Shown in pieces: positions 31,875 to 43,642 of a stretch of DNA of 64,000 bases (positions are counted from its first letter, which is position 1; the number at the start of each line of letters is the position of its first letter). The DNA is taken from NCBI GenBank assembly GCA_963969365.1, contig OZ017761.1, forward strand, positions 1,798,001 to 1,862,000. The letters are read 5' to 3'. The stretch comes from Asterochloris sp. CNOR1. Its lineage: Eukaryota > Chlorophyta > Trebouxiophyceae > Trebouxiales > Trebouxiaceae. The notes under the pieces are model-generated. The model was not told the origin of the DNA and searched no databases. It was given only the letters and a program-made list of their open reading frames with translations. The translations under genes were made by a program, and so were the position numbers.

Positions 31875-32402
31875 CAGTGCACCGCATGCTACCGTGAACA
31901 CTCAGACACTCTGCCGGCAATGGCCTGCAGCACTGAACCCCTTTGCAACTGACTGTATTGAAGGGAAGTCTATGTCTGCTCCTTGCACCATGCAGTATTG
32001 GCAGTAGCTGGGCTTGTGTCCCTGCAAATTGGATGTGTAACACATGTGTACAGCAGCACACAGAGATGAAGAGATCGCATCGACAGCTCACATGAGACAG
32101 TAAGCGTTTGTGATACTGCAAGGGTGTGGCTGAAAGGCTGAGATGCTTTCAGAGTGGAGTGAAAAAGGGTTTTGTTGCCAGCTGGCACACCTGAAGCAGC
32201 ATCAGTCTGGCATATCTGGCACACTAGGAATCCTGCCAGGCTCATTTGTTTGCCCTGACTGGAAACTTGTCTGCTGCAAAGATGGTCTGGTGGTCACAAG
32301 CAGTGTTGACATCACAGGACAGTCAGCTGTCATGCTGGCTTGGTGAGCTGGGAGGGTTAAGGTCAGGGAGGTGCTAGCGCCAGCTCTCTGGGTGGCTCTC
32401 TG
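31875..32402. other. Intergenic, 3' flank
   Basis: No coding segment was recognised. A TGTAA signal (32036-32040) on the plus strand lies 160 nt past the hydrolase stop. Confidence 0.4.
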
Positions 32403-33930
32403 TCAAGCCTCTGCAGCGGCCATTGCACCAAAGCTGTCCTGCTCGCCCTTCTCCTTGCTGGTGATGGCCAGCTGCAGCACCTGGATCTCTCCCTTCAGGT
32501 GTGCATTCTCTTGCTCCAGCCTGCGCTGCTCCTCGCGCTCCAGGTTCAGCAGGTGCTGCACAATCATGCTTAGCCTGCAGCAAGGGGGCAAAGGGGGCAT
32601 GTGGACTTGTCAATTGCTGCTGACATGTTCTGCCCTGGGGACCAGCCTGCGCCATTTCAGGGGGCAAGGCTCAGCCAGCAGCTTATTGGCACAGGGCTAG
32701 GAGCTGCACAGTCACACTTACTGTCAATTTGCATCACAAGGCGCTGAGCAGGCTCAGCGGTGCTACAATCATGCTGCAGTACGTGCTGCTCTGTGGCGGC
32801 ATTTGAGCATGCGTAGACATACTCAGCCTGCACATAGGAGATCTGTCTGAAATGAGCGGCTGCTGCATGGTGCTGCTTTTCCTGCAGCATGGTGTCCAGA
32901 CAAGGGGTGAGAGGGGCCTGCACAGACTTATTCAGCCTGCAGCAGTGCCTGATGGGGGCGGTCCTGCACTTCCTAGGGGAGCGCTCTGGGTCTGGGGCTG
33001 CCGCACAGTCATGCTCAGCCTGCAACAGTGGGCCGTTCTCTGTTGGCTGCTCAGCGCGTCCCAGCAGTCAGCCTGCAACAGATGTGTAGAGTCTGGCTGG
33101 CGTTTGCACTCATGTTCTGGCACATGAGGCTCCATCATCCGGCCTGCAGCCCTGTAATGCCATCTGCACACACAGACACACAAGTGAAACAGGTGCTGCA
33201 CAGTCCTAAAGAGCCTGCATCAGGAGGGATAGTCCTGATCAGTCTGCAGCTGAAGGGAAACCAGGCTCTGCAGGCGCTGGGCAATTCATGTGCACAACCC
33301 TTTGGCGTCAGCCTGCAGCAACAGGACTGGCAGACTTGCTCTGTAGGTCCGGCAAACACTGCAAACACTCAAAACTAGTGCAAAAAGCGCAAAGGCTGAT
33401 AATCGCTGCTGGGCTCTGTCAGTTGTGTTGCTGACACCCAGCCCAACACTCTTGTGCTGCACAACCCATGCCACCAGGTCATCTAGGTGCCGCAGCACCC
33501 TGAGAATGATAGCCCAGGCTTCTGGCCATCCCTAGGCACCACTGTCGGGCTTATGCTTCTGACACCTGCCACCCTTGGGTTACAGCCCCCAGCAAATGCT
33601 CCTGACACCTGCTCGACCCATGAGCTCTGGTGCCCTCCTGCTGCAGCACACAGTAGGAGCTACCCTCACGCAGCTCCCCTGACACCAGATGTTTGTGGAC
33701 GGCGGCACACAGGTCACTGCATAGCAGCTCAGTCCCTCAGGATGGGTCTCTACAAGCTGTACCGCCTAGACAGGAGTGCTCAGGTGGAATGCCCCTTTAT
33801 GCTGTGTTTTGGCATGCAGCACACCTCATGGCGGGCACGCTGATCATGATGTCAGGCTCCCTCTTATCCTTGGGCTTGTCCAGTGGGTACCCTTTGCGCC
33901 TCAGGCTTCCGAGGAAGTGGCACCTACAGC
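32403..33930 (-). CDS. Weakly supported coiled-coil gene, 3' part
   Basis: The terminal exon (about 32576-32403, stop TGA) starts after CTGCAG. It reads LSMIVQHLLNLEREEQRRLE and QENAHLKGEIQVLQLAITSK, a clear Leu/Glu heptad coiled coil. Possible upstream exons on the same strand are about 33493-33370 (VLRHLDDLVAWVVQHKS) and about 33915-33835 (HFLGSLRRKGYPLDKPKDKR). Phases between them were not proven. No family was recognised. The start of the terminal exon is copied several times in the upstream intron. Confidence 0.35.
32560..33090 (-). repeat. Ladder of CTGCAGGCTGAGCATGAC units
   Basis: On the minus strand the acceptor and exon start CTGCAGGCTAAGCATGATTG recurs in altered form near 32667 (no clear CAG), 32830, 32940 and 33018, with TGCAG/TTGCAGGCTGA(G)CATGACTG cores. 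This resembles decayed copies of the terminal exon's own 3' splice junction. Confidence 0.55.
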
Positions 33931-34381
33931 CAAGTAATTTGACACGTCCACAAGCCACTGCTTTGGCATTGTTGACAGGTGGTATATGCCTGTACAGCAG
34001 CCGCCATGTGCATCTGCAGCAGCAATCTGCAGCAGGCCATCAGATCCAATGCAATGCAGTCCAGTTGGCAGGCCCCACCTATGTCAGCATGACAGATACA
34101 TGTTGCTGCAATCATGGGCAGACCGCGCTGATGGCGTGGCAGTGTGTCACAGGACGTTTGTGCAGACAAGGTCCCTCAGCCTGCCAGGTTCATAGCCCAA
34201 GGACGGCGCCAGGGGCCAGCCCAGCGCCTTCACTCTTTTGCAATAGCCGCGGGTGCAGTTGCTAACTGCAGGCTCCCAGCTTCTGGTCAAGGTGCGAAGA
34301 CAAGACCCCAACCCCGACCCCTCCTTTGCCACAGCTGCTTGTGCAGCACCCGATGCCGGTACAACAATGAGCGTTGGGGCC

Positions 34382-34386
34382 GTTAC
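34382..34386 (-). terminator. TGTAA poly(A)-type signal
   Basis: Minus-strand TGTAA lies about 37 nt past the stop of the Lys-rich gene; another TGTAA overlaps the stop codon itself. Confidence 0.4.
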
Positions 34387-34421
34387 ATCGGGGAGAAGCT
34401 AAGGAGCCATCCTGCACAGGC

Positions 34422-37400
34422 TTACAGCTCTAGGTTGGTGTCTGAGGGCAGCTCGCTCAGGTCCAGCTCCCCGCCCACCAGCGCTTTGGCCACTTCTGCT
34501 TTAAACTGCCTCTGCCATGTGTCGTACTTGTCCAGCATAGCCACACTCACAGGACACCTGCATAACCACACACACAGGGCACACCTTCATAGCTGCAGGC
34601 AATCAGCAGCTGTACGCGACTGGTAAGCACATGTTAAGCTTGTCCAGCGTGGCCACACTCTGAGATCACCTGCAGTCAAGGATGGCCAAAGGCTGATTGC
34701 CCGGCATGTCAGCTGCGGCATGTCCGAAACTCAGCCTTACAGAACTGAATCTGTGAGCACCCCTGTATATGCGCTGTGACAATGCTCAAGACCCACTGGC
34801 TCTTATGCGCACTTACTTGTCCAGCAGGACCAATTTGACAGAGCGTCTGCAGACACAGGCGCATTGTGTCCAGAGCTGCAGAAGATCGGCAGCTGCAGCC
34901 ACTGGCAAGCAGGTGTTTTGATGGCCACACTCACAGGGCACCTGCACATGTTGCGCTCAGATCTGCGGCACCGCGACACTTTGAAGATGGGTCTTTGCAA
35001 GCATCTTACTGGTTTCTGCAGGCAGCACTGCAGCAGAAACCCCTCCATTCATCAGCAGCTTCTGCGGTGCGCTGCCAGGCTCATGCACCCGAATACCCTC
35101 TACCGCTGCCTCTAAGTTTTGTCATCATCTTCCCAACGTGAAGGTTCATTGGCGGCTTTTTAGATTCTGCTGGTAGCATTGCAGCCGCTCACTGCCCCGT
35201 GTTCATGCCAGGGCCTTGTTGCACCTCAAGCTCCATTCTCATCCTCTGCCTTGCCTCAGGGGCCTGTGCGTCCTCACACGACATTATTGTATGGCCGCAG
35301 TGTTCCAAACAGCCTGAGACTCTGGAGGATTTTATGTGCATGCTGGAGTCAGGCAGCTTCCCTAACTCCTGTGTCCAGCCTGTGCCTCGCTCTCAATGCC
35401 CTGCTGCCTCATGGCTGGCATATACCCAGGCGACACATCTATGGTACTGCTTTGCTTTAAAGAGTCAACACCCAAGATGCTTAGGCTCTTCACACACCCA
35501 CAGAAGCCAGGCAGCTCCTCCTTACCTCTCCTCCTCAGCCTCTGCCTCGCCCTCAAAGCGCTGCCGCTTGGCTGTCCGTGCGTCCACCAGGCCGTACTCA
35601 TGCAGGGGCTGACCTGCGCGCTTCACCAGCAGCTTGCCTGTCAGCGTCTCTGCCAGAAGAGCTTCTGCCTTGTGCACCTTCCAGTCGCAATTCTGCAGAC
35701 ATGGGCAGTTCGAGTGAACCAGGTGATCAGCCTGCAGCTGTGTTTGCCTGCTCCGAACCAGTCTCTGCAGGCAAGTACTTGGCATGTCAGTTGCGGACAG
35801 GTGACCGGGAGCAGCTAGCTGCCCTGTGCATTAAGCCATCAAGCAGTGTTGCTGCAGAGGGTGGCTTAGGAGGTCAACTGGTGCTTCAAACTTAGAGAGT
35901 AACCCCAGCTGTTCTCTTGTGTGGCTCCAGGTAATCCTTCAGCAGCTGAGGATGGCACACCAAGTCGTAATGTCGATGCTAAGTCCACTGCGATGTGTGG
36001 GTCGCATCATCACTTGTTTGCAGCAGAATGCAGCAGCGGCAGCATTGGCCGCCTGCAGGTGGCCAGCTGCCGTGCACTGCGCAGCGGGCGCCCTTTCCAG
36101 GGACCTGTGGCCATATCTGAAGCAGCTCGAGTCCCGCAACAGAGGTGACCAGTCAGAGTAACGAGGTTGAGCATGCCGGACCAGTGCTGAGAGGCAGTCT
36201 TGCACACCACATCCTGCTGGGGGGTAAGCTTATAGCCTGGGCAGCCTCAGGGTCTGTGGTGTAAAGACCTGGCAAGTTGTTGCTGGGCTGTTCATGCTGG
36301 GAGTCTTAACAGCCTAAAGCTGTTCTAGAGTCACCTCACGATCTGCCTCATCACCACTCTCATCCTTGGGGCCTGTACTCGCAGTTGTGCTGGGTCCTGC
36401 AACAGGCAAGCATCCCAATGAGCCTCTTAAGCACACCTCATCATGCACAAGCCCCAGGCTGAGGATTGGGGGCAGCCAGTACCACCTCAGCAGCAGCAGC
36501 AGCCGCGCCCCTGGCACTCAGTGCGAAACCCAGAGCCAAGCCCAGAGCCGCAAGCCAGAGGGACAGGCAAGATGAGCCGAGCAGCGAGAGCGGTCAATGC
36601 GGCTGCAGTTGCTCTCCAGGCGGGTGGGAGGGGGCTGGGATGCTACCAGCCAACCATCTCTGGGGCACCTGTTGGGGGAGTCCCTTTTCTGCAGCACATT
36701 CTGCGCATAGTCCTTTGTTATTGGGACGGTGGCACGGGTTAAAATGTTGGGAGTTAGCGCTTTGATACAGGCCCTGCATGATCTTAAAACAAGACTCTGT
36801 GCATGCCGAAGTCTGGCTGGCTAGCCTGTCAGGGCAGGACAACAGGTGGCACCAGCCAGCCCTGTCAATCCTGCCGGCACCTGCAAACACCAGCATACAC
36901 AGCCCCCTGCCGCGGCCTTGCCAGCAGCGCCCTCTGTCACCCCCTGGTTGGGGTTCCTATCCCCTTAAAACAACAGCAGCAGCATCAGCGGGAGTTTTAA
37001 GCCAGCACAACAGGCAGAAACCTCACGCAGTGCCCCTGCTGTTCCCTAGCAGCTGCACCAGCTGGAGCAGGGATGGCAGGCAGGGCCCCTGCTGCAGGCC
37101 CCTGCTGTGGCTGCGGCATGGTAGCAAGGGCAGAAACAGGGGAGGGAGACAGAGCAGATGTGCCGTTCACATTGCATGCCTGCAGCAGAGGGCGGCTGAG
37201 GCAGCAATGAATCTTTGGGAAGATTGGGCATGACAGGGAGGCAGATGAGAAGATGCAGCAGGCTATGCCTCATCGTCACTTTTGTCCTGGGCACGTATGT
37301 GCCAGCAGCTTTCTGGACCCTGCAGGGCAATGCATGCCCACTGCTGTGAGTTCTACTGCTCAGCACATCATGCAAGCCCTTTGCAGCATGCCTTCCCCAT

Positions 37401-40400
37401 GCCCTGGGCTCACCCCTCTTCTTGCCAGTCAGGCGGCCGCGCTTGGTCTTCTTGCTGCCACTCTCCTTGCGTGCCTGCCCGTCCTCCTGAGATGCTGCAG
37501 CTGTCTCAACACTGTCCCTGGGAGTGGAAGCCTCAGAGGGCGCTGGCTTGGCAATCCTGGCTTTGCGCTGCTTCTTTACACCTGCAGGTAATGAGCATTG
37601 CAGTCAGTCAAGTCTCGACGCTAGCTTAAGCTGAAGGCAAAACCCTGGCTCTGCGCTGCTTGCGGACTCCTGCAGGCATAGAGGAGAGTGGCTGTGTTGC
37701 AATTCAAGGCTGCCGATGCCTCTCGATTGGGATGGCTTGGCGCTGCTTCATGTCTCCTGCAGTGACAGATGCCGCTGCTTATCAATGGTCACACTTGGCA
37801 CTCAAGAGCATCTTTAGGCTGTGAGGGCTTGATGAACGCCTCTGTCCTGGACGCTGGGCTCTGGGCTGCTTCTTGACTCCTGTGGTAAAAAGGGCACAGC
37901 TGATAAGTGGCCACTTCAGACAGTGAGCAGCATATTGTGGCTGTGAAGGCCTTGGAGGCCTCTGACTTAAGCCCTGGCCCCTGCAGGAACAGTGCAGGTG
38001 TTGCTGTGCTCAATAATTTGACACCGGCCTGTGCTCTATACAGGCTGCCGCTGGGTGTCAGGGGAACACCTCTGGCCTGTACAATTTGGGTTCGCACTGC
38101 TATTGCACCCATCAGGCCCATAAGCTGCATTCAGGGAACTGTAATATGTGGCTGCCAGCAGTGCAACTTGCATTTGTGTTACCGCTTGGCTCCTACAGAG
38201 ACAGACACTGCAGATCATGAGTGGCCGTCTCTGGCATGCGGGCAGCTTTCTGAGGCTACAAAGGCCGATTCTGCATGAGCATGGGATGCTGGGTGGCTGA
38301 CCCAGCTGCAGTTGTGAAACAGGGGCAGGCAAGGATCATTGCGCGAGGGGAAGAAGCTCCCGCCTTCCCTCCCCCCACCAACAGATGGTAACCAGTACCC
38401 TGACCTTCCTTGAGTCAGATGCGACGTGAATGAAGTCACACACTCAAAAGAGCTGCTGCCAGCAGACTGTGTGCACCACAAACACAGTTGATTAATCTGT
38501 GTGCATGCTTTGTCAACACCTGGCTTGGCAACCAGCTTGTTGTTGCTGTCACAGTCCTGCCTGGCTGCCATGTCAGCACCGCCATCCTTACTCTGCTCCT
38601 GCTCTGCTGCCGCTGACTCAGGGACTGTCTTGCCGTCACAGTCTGTACCCTCACCTGGGAGTACATCTGTAAGAAACACAGCAGATCATATACACTGCAG
38701 CTACTGTGACAACAGCCCAAGTTGACTTGCGTGATGGCAATGGCTCAGGAACATGTACAATATGCAGCATATTATAGATAAATGTTAAATAACATAAACA
38801 ACTGTTGGTGTATTGCTTCTGGTACACAATCAAAGCTGTCCAAGGCATGAGCCTCAGTCACATGAGCAGTCCACTGTGTGCTTCAGCTTGGACAGCCAGC
38901 AGCCTGTGAGCCAGCCTACCTTGCTTCTCCCTGGCAGCATCAGCAGCATCCTCCTTGTTGGTCACAGCTTTCTTGGTTGGGGTCTTCTTGGGGCCTGCCG
39001 CCTTCTTGGGGGCAGGCTTGTTGCCACCTGCAGTTCAGCAACTGCAACATGACATTTGTGTGCAGCGCAAGCTGCACCAATTCACGCTTCTTGGGGCATG
39101 CAGCTCTGATGGTACTAAACGCTGCGCCGCCTGCAGTAGCACAGGGAAGTGAGTCTCTTGCTGGTCATGGCAACAGGAGCCACTGTGGGGCCTGCTGGCC
39201 TCTTGCTGGCAGGCATCGCGCCACCTGCAGTAGGGCACAATCTGACTTTGCACAGCGCTGACCATGACAGTGGGAGCCTTTGCTGATCCCTGCAGCTCTT
39301 CTGGTGAGCAGGCCTGGGGCCACCTGCAGCAGGGCACAGGCCAAATTTGGATTTGCACACAGCCACCGCATGCCCAATGGAGGCATCTCCTTGGCTTGCC
39401 CAACAACGCTTGCCTTTGGCCTTGCTTGGCTGCAAGCTGGCATCTGCAGCAGCCTTCTTCTTCTTGCCAGCAGCCAACTTGTTGTCACTTGCAGTGGTCT
39501 TCTTGATACCCTTCTTGCAAGCATCTGGGTCATCTCCTCCTGCAAGCATGGTGTATGAAGGGTCTTGAAGTCATTGCACAGCACAGCACAGGAATGCAGA
39601 GGAGTGTCAGGACAGCCACAGTCAGCCTATGGATGCCTATGTCCGCAGGATGGGTGCAATCGGCGCCACGTGCTCAGTGCACCATACCCTGAGCGCAAAG
39701 GATGCTAAGGCACTGGTTTGGCTCTCTGTTGTAGGCCGCAGGGGACGGCCAGGCAAGCCACCATCTAGCAACTCAGGGGTGAAGCAGCTCTGAGAGGTGC
39801 TGACAATGGAAGTCAGCGCCATAAGAGGCATCCTGGAGAAGCGGCAGCACATGCACCTTAGGATAGGTCAGCAAGACCCACCTGCTGAACAAGCTTCCCT
39901 GTTGGCCACACCAGTCTTCTTGACACTTAGGCTGTTCTTGGCCTTTGCTGCGTCTGCACAACGCCACCCAACAGGTCAAACATGCAGCTGCAAGCATTTC
40001 TGCAAAGGCTCTTAGCAATGCTGCTGTTTGCTGCTGCTGTGCCTGGAGGAGCCAGTTAGACTGCAGCTCACACAGTATCCAAACTGCTAGAGACTGTCAA
40101 GCGCATGGGCACCAGTTCCATGATGTTTGTCTGCAGCACTGCTGCAGTCTGACCAAGTGGAGCAGCCATGTGGAGCCAATGATTGTGTGAGCAGCTTGAC
40201 AGTTTGCTGCAGCTGTGATGACAAACAAGACAGCGAGGCAACCACTCAGTTGCTGCGAGGTGAAGCCACTCAGACAACCCACAAGTGTCTGTCAACAGCT
40301 CAGATCATGCATCAATGCTCCCTGCAGCTGTCAGCTGCGCCTGTAGGTGACCCTTGCAATGGAGCCTCCCTTCTCTGGCTGACTCTCATCCTTCATCCTC

Positions 40401-41791
40401 AAGCACAAGACACAATCAGACTTGTGCTGCCAACAAACAAATGCTGGGGAGCCCATTGACCTGGGGAGGACTCTTCTCTGTCTGGGACATCCTTGTCGGA
40501 ATCCTTGCCCATAGACATCGAGGACACCTTGCAGACCAGCATCCGTTTCTGCTTTCTGGCAGCCGGGGATGGAGCTGAGGGCTTGAGGGTGGAGTCTGGC
40601 ATACCCTGCAGGCAAGGAAGTGGCGCTGAATGTGCAGCTGCAAGACTGAAGAGATAGGAAGTGCAGATACTGCTGCTGCTGCTGTTGCCCAATTTAGGAC
40701 AGTGCAGAGGACTGGAGAACAGTCTGGCACGCTTGGCAAGGGGGAGCTCCAGTTAATTTGCAGGAGACGTCTTCAGGTTTACAGAATGCTGAGAACTTGT
40801 AGCTCAGTCTGTACACATGACGGCATGAGAGCAGGGGGCTGCTATGCGGCTCAAGCCACTAGCAAAACCAGGCCATTCCCTGCCTGCAGGCAGCATTACA
40901 AAACGCAGCTGCAACGCATGGCTGGGCTGGAATCACCTGGCATAGTATAGCATCTACGCTGAAAGGCAAATTGTGCAGCCCCAGGGCAGGCTGAGGACAT
41001 CAGGCAGCAGATCTGGACAACAGGTCTTGCATTGTTGTCGTGGGCACCAGGGCAGCTTGGCAGATGTGTAAGGTGGTACAGCAATCTCAAGCAGCAGCCT
41101 CACATGGTCAGTTTTGGCAGGGGGGCTAGGTGTCTTCTCTGTCAGCCCCTGAGCATTGTCAGCCTGCACCGGTGTCCAACCGTAAAGAAGTGCTCACAGC
41201 GTCAGAGCTGCATGCCAGACGATGAGCTTGTGACACAGAGCTCTTAGAGAGGTCAGGCAGGGGCTGATGCTCAGCTCACAGGTAACTCAGGAGGCAGAGC
41301 AAAGCACACAGGGACAGCACTGCAGTGGCGCAGGTCACAAGAAGGTATATTTGCCTCCAGAATGACCAGCGCATGGGTTGACATGACCACAGTGCACATG
41401 CTGAGCCCTGATGCCGACAATTTGCAGGCCCTGGCCCAATGTAATGCACAGTGGAGCCCTGACCTCATACATCTCAGTGTCTCCAGCCTGCACAACAGCG
41501 TCATCAGCCTGCACAGCGTTTGTGGGCTGCATAGCATTCTCCACAGCTTCCTCCTCCATCTCATCAGCACCTGCTGCTGCATCTGCATTTGTGCCCGCGT
41601 CTTTTGCCACCCCCTCAGGGCTCTTGAGGGTCTCCTGCAGCAGCCAGATCAGGTCACAATGTGCTGCTTGTCCCCACAACTCCTTCAGCACAGCAGGCTG
41701 TGTGCACCAAGACTACCTGCTCAAGCTCTGCCAGCTGCGCTTCCAGATCCTCATCTTCGAGCCCTGCCATGGCGTGCTCCTCCTGGCTCAT
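34422..41791 (-). CDS. Lys/Ala-rich nuclear-type protein, unrecognised
   Basis: The start is modelled at 41791 (MSQEEHAMAGLEDEDLEAQL, then AELEQ before GTAGTC). Further blocks on the minus strand are about 41638-41470 (acidic, DEMEEEAVENAMQ), 40607-40455 (ARKQKRMLVCKVSSMSMGKD), 39945-39885, 39027-38920 (GGNKPAPKKAAGPKKTPTKK), about 38660-38510, 37581-37414 (GVKKQRKARIAKPAP), about 36398-36334, 35697-35530 (NCDWKVHKAEALLAETLTGK) and the last ending at 34422 (LDKYDTWQRQFKAEVAKALV, stop TAA). The alternation of acidic blocks with Lys/Pro/Ala tracts recalls histone H1-like tails or other chromatin proteins, but no domain was identified. It could be two genes. An E2F-like site lies 102 bp upstream of the ATG. 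Confidence 0.4.
34525..34960 (-). repeat. Short ladder around the last exon's acceptor
   Basis: A CTTGTCCAGC(A/G)TGGCCACACTC motif (plus strand) at the last exon recurs at 34638-34670. Parts of it recur at 34817 and 34919, usually followed by ACAGG(A/G)CACCTGCA. The copies are about 100-115 bp apart. Confidence 0.55.
37575..37890 (-). repeat. Ladder of GVKKQ-type exon starts
   Basis: On the minus strand CTGCAG followed by GAGTC/GTGTAAAGAAGCAG-type text recurs at 37582-37587 (the exon used), 37670-37675, 37757-37762 and about 37879. The spacing is about 88, 87 and 122 bp. Translated starts read GVKKQRKAR, GVRKQRRAR, GDMKQRQA and GVKKQPRAQ. Confidence 0.8.
39020..39340 (-). repeat. Ladder of CTGCAGGTGGC exon starts
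   Basis: Minus-strand CTGCAG acceptor-like sites recur at about 39028, 39131, 39225 and 39324, spaced 94-103 bp. Several are followed by GTGGC and Lys/Pro/Ala coding-like text (GNKPAPKK, AMPASKR, PRPAHQK). Confidence 0.75.
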
Positions 41792-41892
41792 ATTGCCTGC
41801 GTGTGCTTATGAGTAGCTCAGACCGCTGATCTTCACAAGGTGGGCAGGGCAATATTAATCGCGACAATATGGCTGGTCTGAGATCCGAAAAT

Positions 41893-41904
41893 TTTGGCGC
41901 CAAA
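41893..41904. promoter_or_regulatory. E2F-like palindrome TTTGGCGCCAAA
   Basis: A perfect 12-bp match to the E2F/DP consensus lies 102 bp upstream of the modelled start of the Lys-rich gene. It suggests S-phase expression, as expected for a chromatin protein. This is inferred from sequence only. Confidence 0.5.
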
Positions 41905-42874
41905 CGTACGCTCACCTTGTCTGTCAAGCAGATCCGCTTTGTAAAGGCAGAGACCCTGATTGCAAGAAGTCTCAATACCGTACAGAAAGATTTGCTCTGA
42001 CCAGTCTAGGCCTGTGTCTCTCTGCAGCACTTGCTCGGAGTCTTCAGCACATACCTCGAGGCTTTGCGAAGACTGTGCACATGGGCAGGCTTATCAGCAC
42101 ATGCACACAGGAAGGGGGCCGGGGCCTGACGGAACAAGATGGGAAGACAATGGAGCAGAAAGCTCTGCCAGCGGTAGTGCAGTTGTTAATCATAACAGGG
42201 GATACGGCAGAAGCAGGGGCAGGCGCTGGCTTGCTTCCCTTTGTGGCCACAGCTATCATGAGTGCGACCGCACTGCATACAGCGACTCACATGGTTTCAT
42301 GTGCCTGGTGCCATCACTGCCATGTGTTTGTCATGCAGAGGGCAGCAAATATGCTGACCTGAACAAGCTTGGAAGCCCAAGCAATAGATGCTGCGGCCAC
42401 AGCTCGATACAATGCCGGACTGTGCATACCAAGCTGCAGCCAGCAATGTTTACAGGTGGGGCCAAGTTTTACACAATTCATACAGGATGGTCTGCTCAGC
42501 GTCCAGCAACCTCAGCTGCAGTCTTGATGACAAGCTGACAGCCCTAATTGTTGCACTGTCCTGTGGCGTGCTATTGACGGTGCTGCAAGACATCATGTCC
42601 AAAGAGCCGTGGCCGGGGGTTTTGACAGCAGCCCAGCCACTCTGGTGCTGCAGATGAACCCTGAACTGCTGCCAGTGCATCCCCAGGCCCAGGACACGCA
42701 GCCACTGCATCTGCCTCAGCAGAGCTTGGAACCCTGCACCAGTATGTGTACTGGCATATTGATGAAATTGGCCTTTGCAGATGGTGAAAATCTTGATTAG
42801 CCAGCTGACATGACCAATCAACCTGCAAAATTCAGTTCCGGGCATGGTGTTTCAGGTGGTCCAGCATGCACACT
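41905..42874. other. No supported gene
   Basis: An open plus-strand frame at 41960-42538 is Cys/His/Ser-rich without a recognisable domain and was not called. This region is the upstream flank of the Lys-rich gene and the 3' flank of the ankyrin-type gene. Confidence 0.4.
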
Positions 42875-43642
42875 TTATGTGACACCATGTGCCATCATGA
42901 CCATGTTCTTCAGCAGCTCTGGTGGGATACTGGGGGGTGCTGCAGCCTTCAGGACAAGATACGACCCTGTCATTGCTGCTACAATCTCCTTGTCCCAGTC
43001 CAGGTCGTGTTCGTTGCATGGACAGCCATGCTGGCGGGCCCAATGGTACACGGTCAGACAGCGGCCGTACATGGCATAAGAGGTAGTTTCTGTCGTCCAG
43101 GGTGCACCATTATGGTGCGCCCATTGCAGCAGTGCCAGGTGGCCTCTGGCTGCTGCCAGTCGGCAGGTGTGTTGATCCCAGGGAGCGCCGTGCTGCCTGG
43201 CCCATTTGAGCAGCATCAAATGGCCTCCCTGAGCTGCGTAACTGCAGGTGGCCTCATTCCAGGGACATGGCGGTGTTTGCTGCCTGGCCCATTGCAGCAC
43301 TGTCAGGTGGCCCCTGCTGGCTGCACCAGAGCATGTCCAAGTGTTCCAAGGGCAGTTATTGTGGTACACCCACTGCAGGACTGCCAAGTGGCCGCCTTCT
43401 GCTGCTGCAGAGCAGGCGCACTCGTCCCATGAACAGCCATGTTGACGAAGCCACTGGACTGCTGCTAGCCAGCCTCTTCCAGCTGCGAATTCGAGAAGGC
43501 ACTTGTGTGGTGCCGACAGCTCAAGTCGTTGCAACCTCGTAAGGAAACTTGCTTCTGTGCATCTCATGCCCTGCAAGTTGCAAGACAAGATCAAGCGATG
43601 ATCAGCATGTAATGTGTTGAGCCGTCGCAGTCTGTGGGTCAC
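42875..43642 (-). CDS. Ankyrin-type repeat protein
   Basis: This is a single-exon gene of 255 aa with ATG at 43642. Residues from about 50 to 205 form five to six repeats on the pattern GHLAVLQWAxxxxCPWxxxTCxxAA. Examples are GHLAVLQWVYHNNCPWNTWT, GHLTVLQWARQQ, GHLMLLKWARQHGAPWDQHT and GHLALLQWAHHNGAPW. This is the Trp-rich ankyrin variant common in algae, oomycetes and large DNA viruses of protists. Such proteins bind other proteins; the partner is unknown. An N-terminal segment (RLRRLNTLHADHRLILSCNL) precedes the repeats. The lack of introns contrasts with every other gene here and could reflect retroposition or transfer. Confidence 0.8.
   Translation of the reverse strand: MTHRLRRLNTLHADHRLILSCNLQGMRCTEASFLTRLQRLELSAPHKCLLEFAAGRGWLAAVQWLRQHGCSWDECACSAAAEGGHLAVLQWVYHNNCPWNTWTCSGAASRGHLTVLQWARQQTPPCPWNEATCSYAAQGGHLMLLKWARQHGAPWDQHTCRLAAARGHLALLQWAHHNGAPWTTETTSYAMYGRCLTVYHWARQHGCPCNEHDLDWDKEIVAAMTGSYLVLKAAAPPSIPPELLKNMVMMAHGVT

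Noticed and set aside
41960-42538. 192-codon plus-strand open frame rich in Cys, His and Ser
   Set aside because: No zinc-finger spacing or other motif, and no splice or neighbour support.
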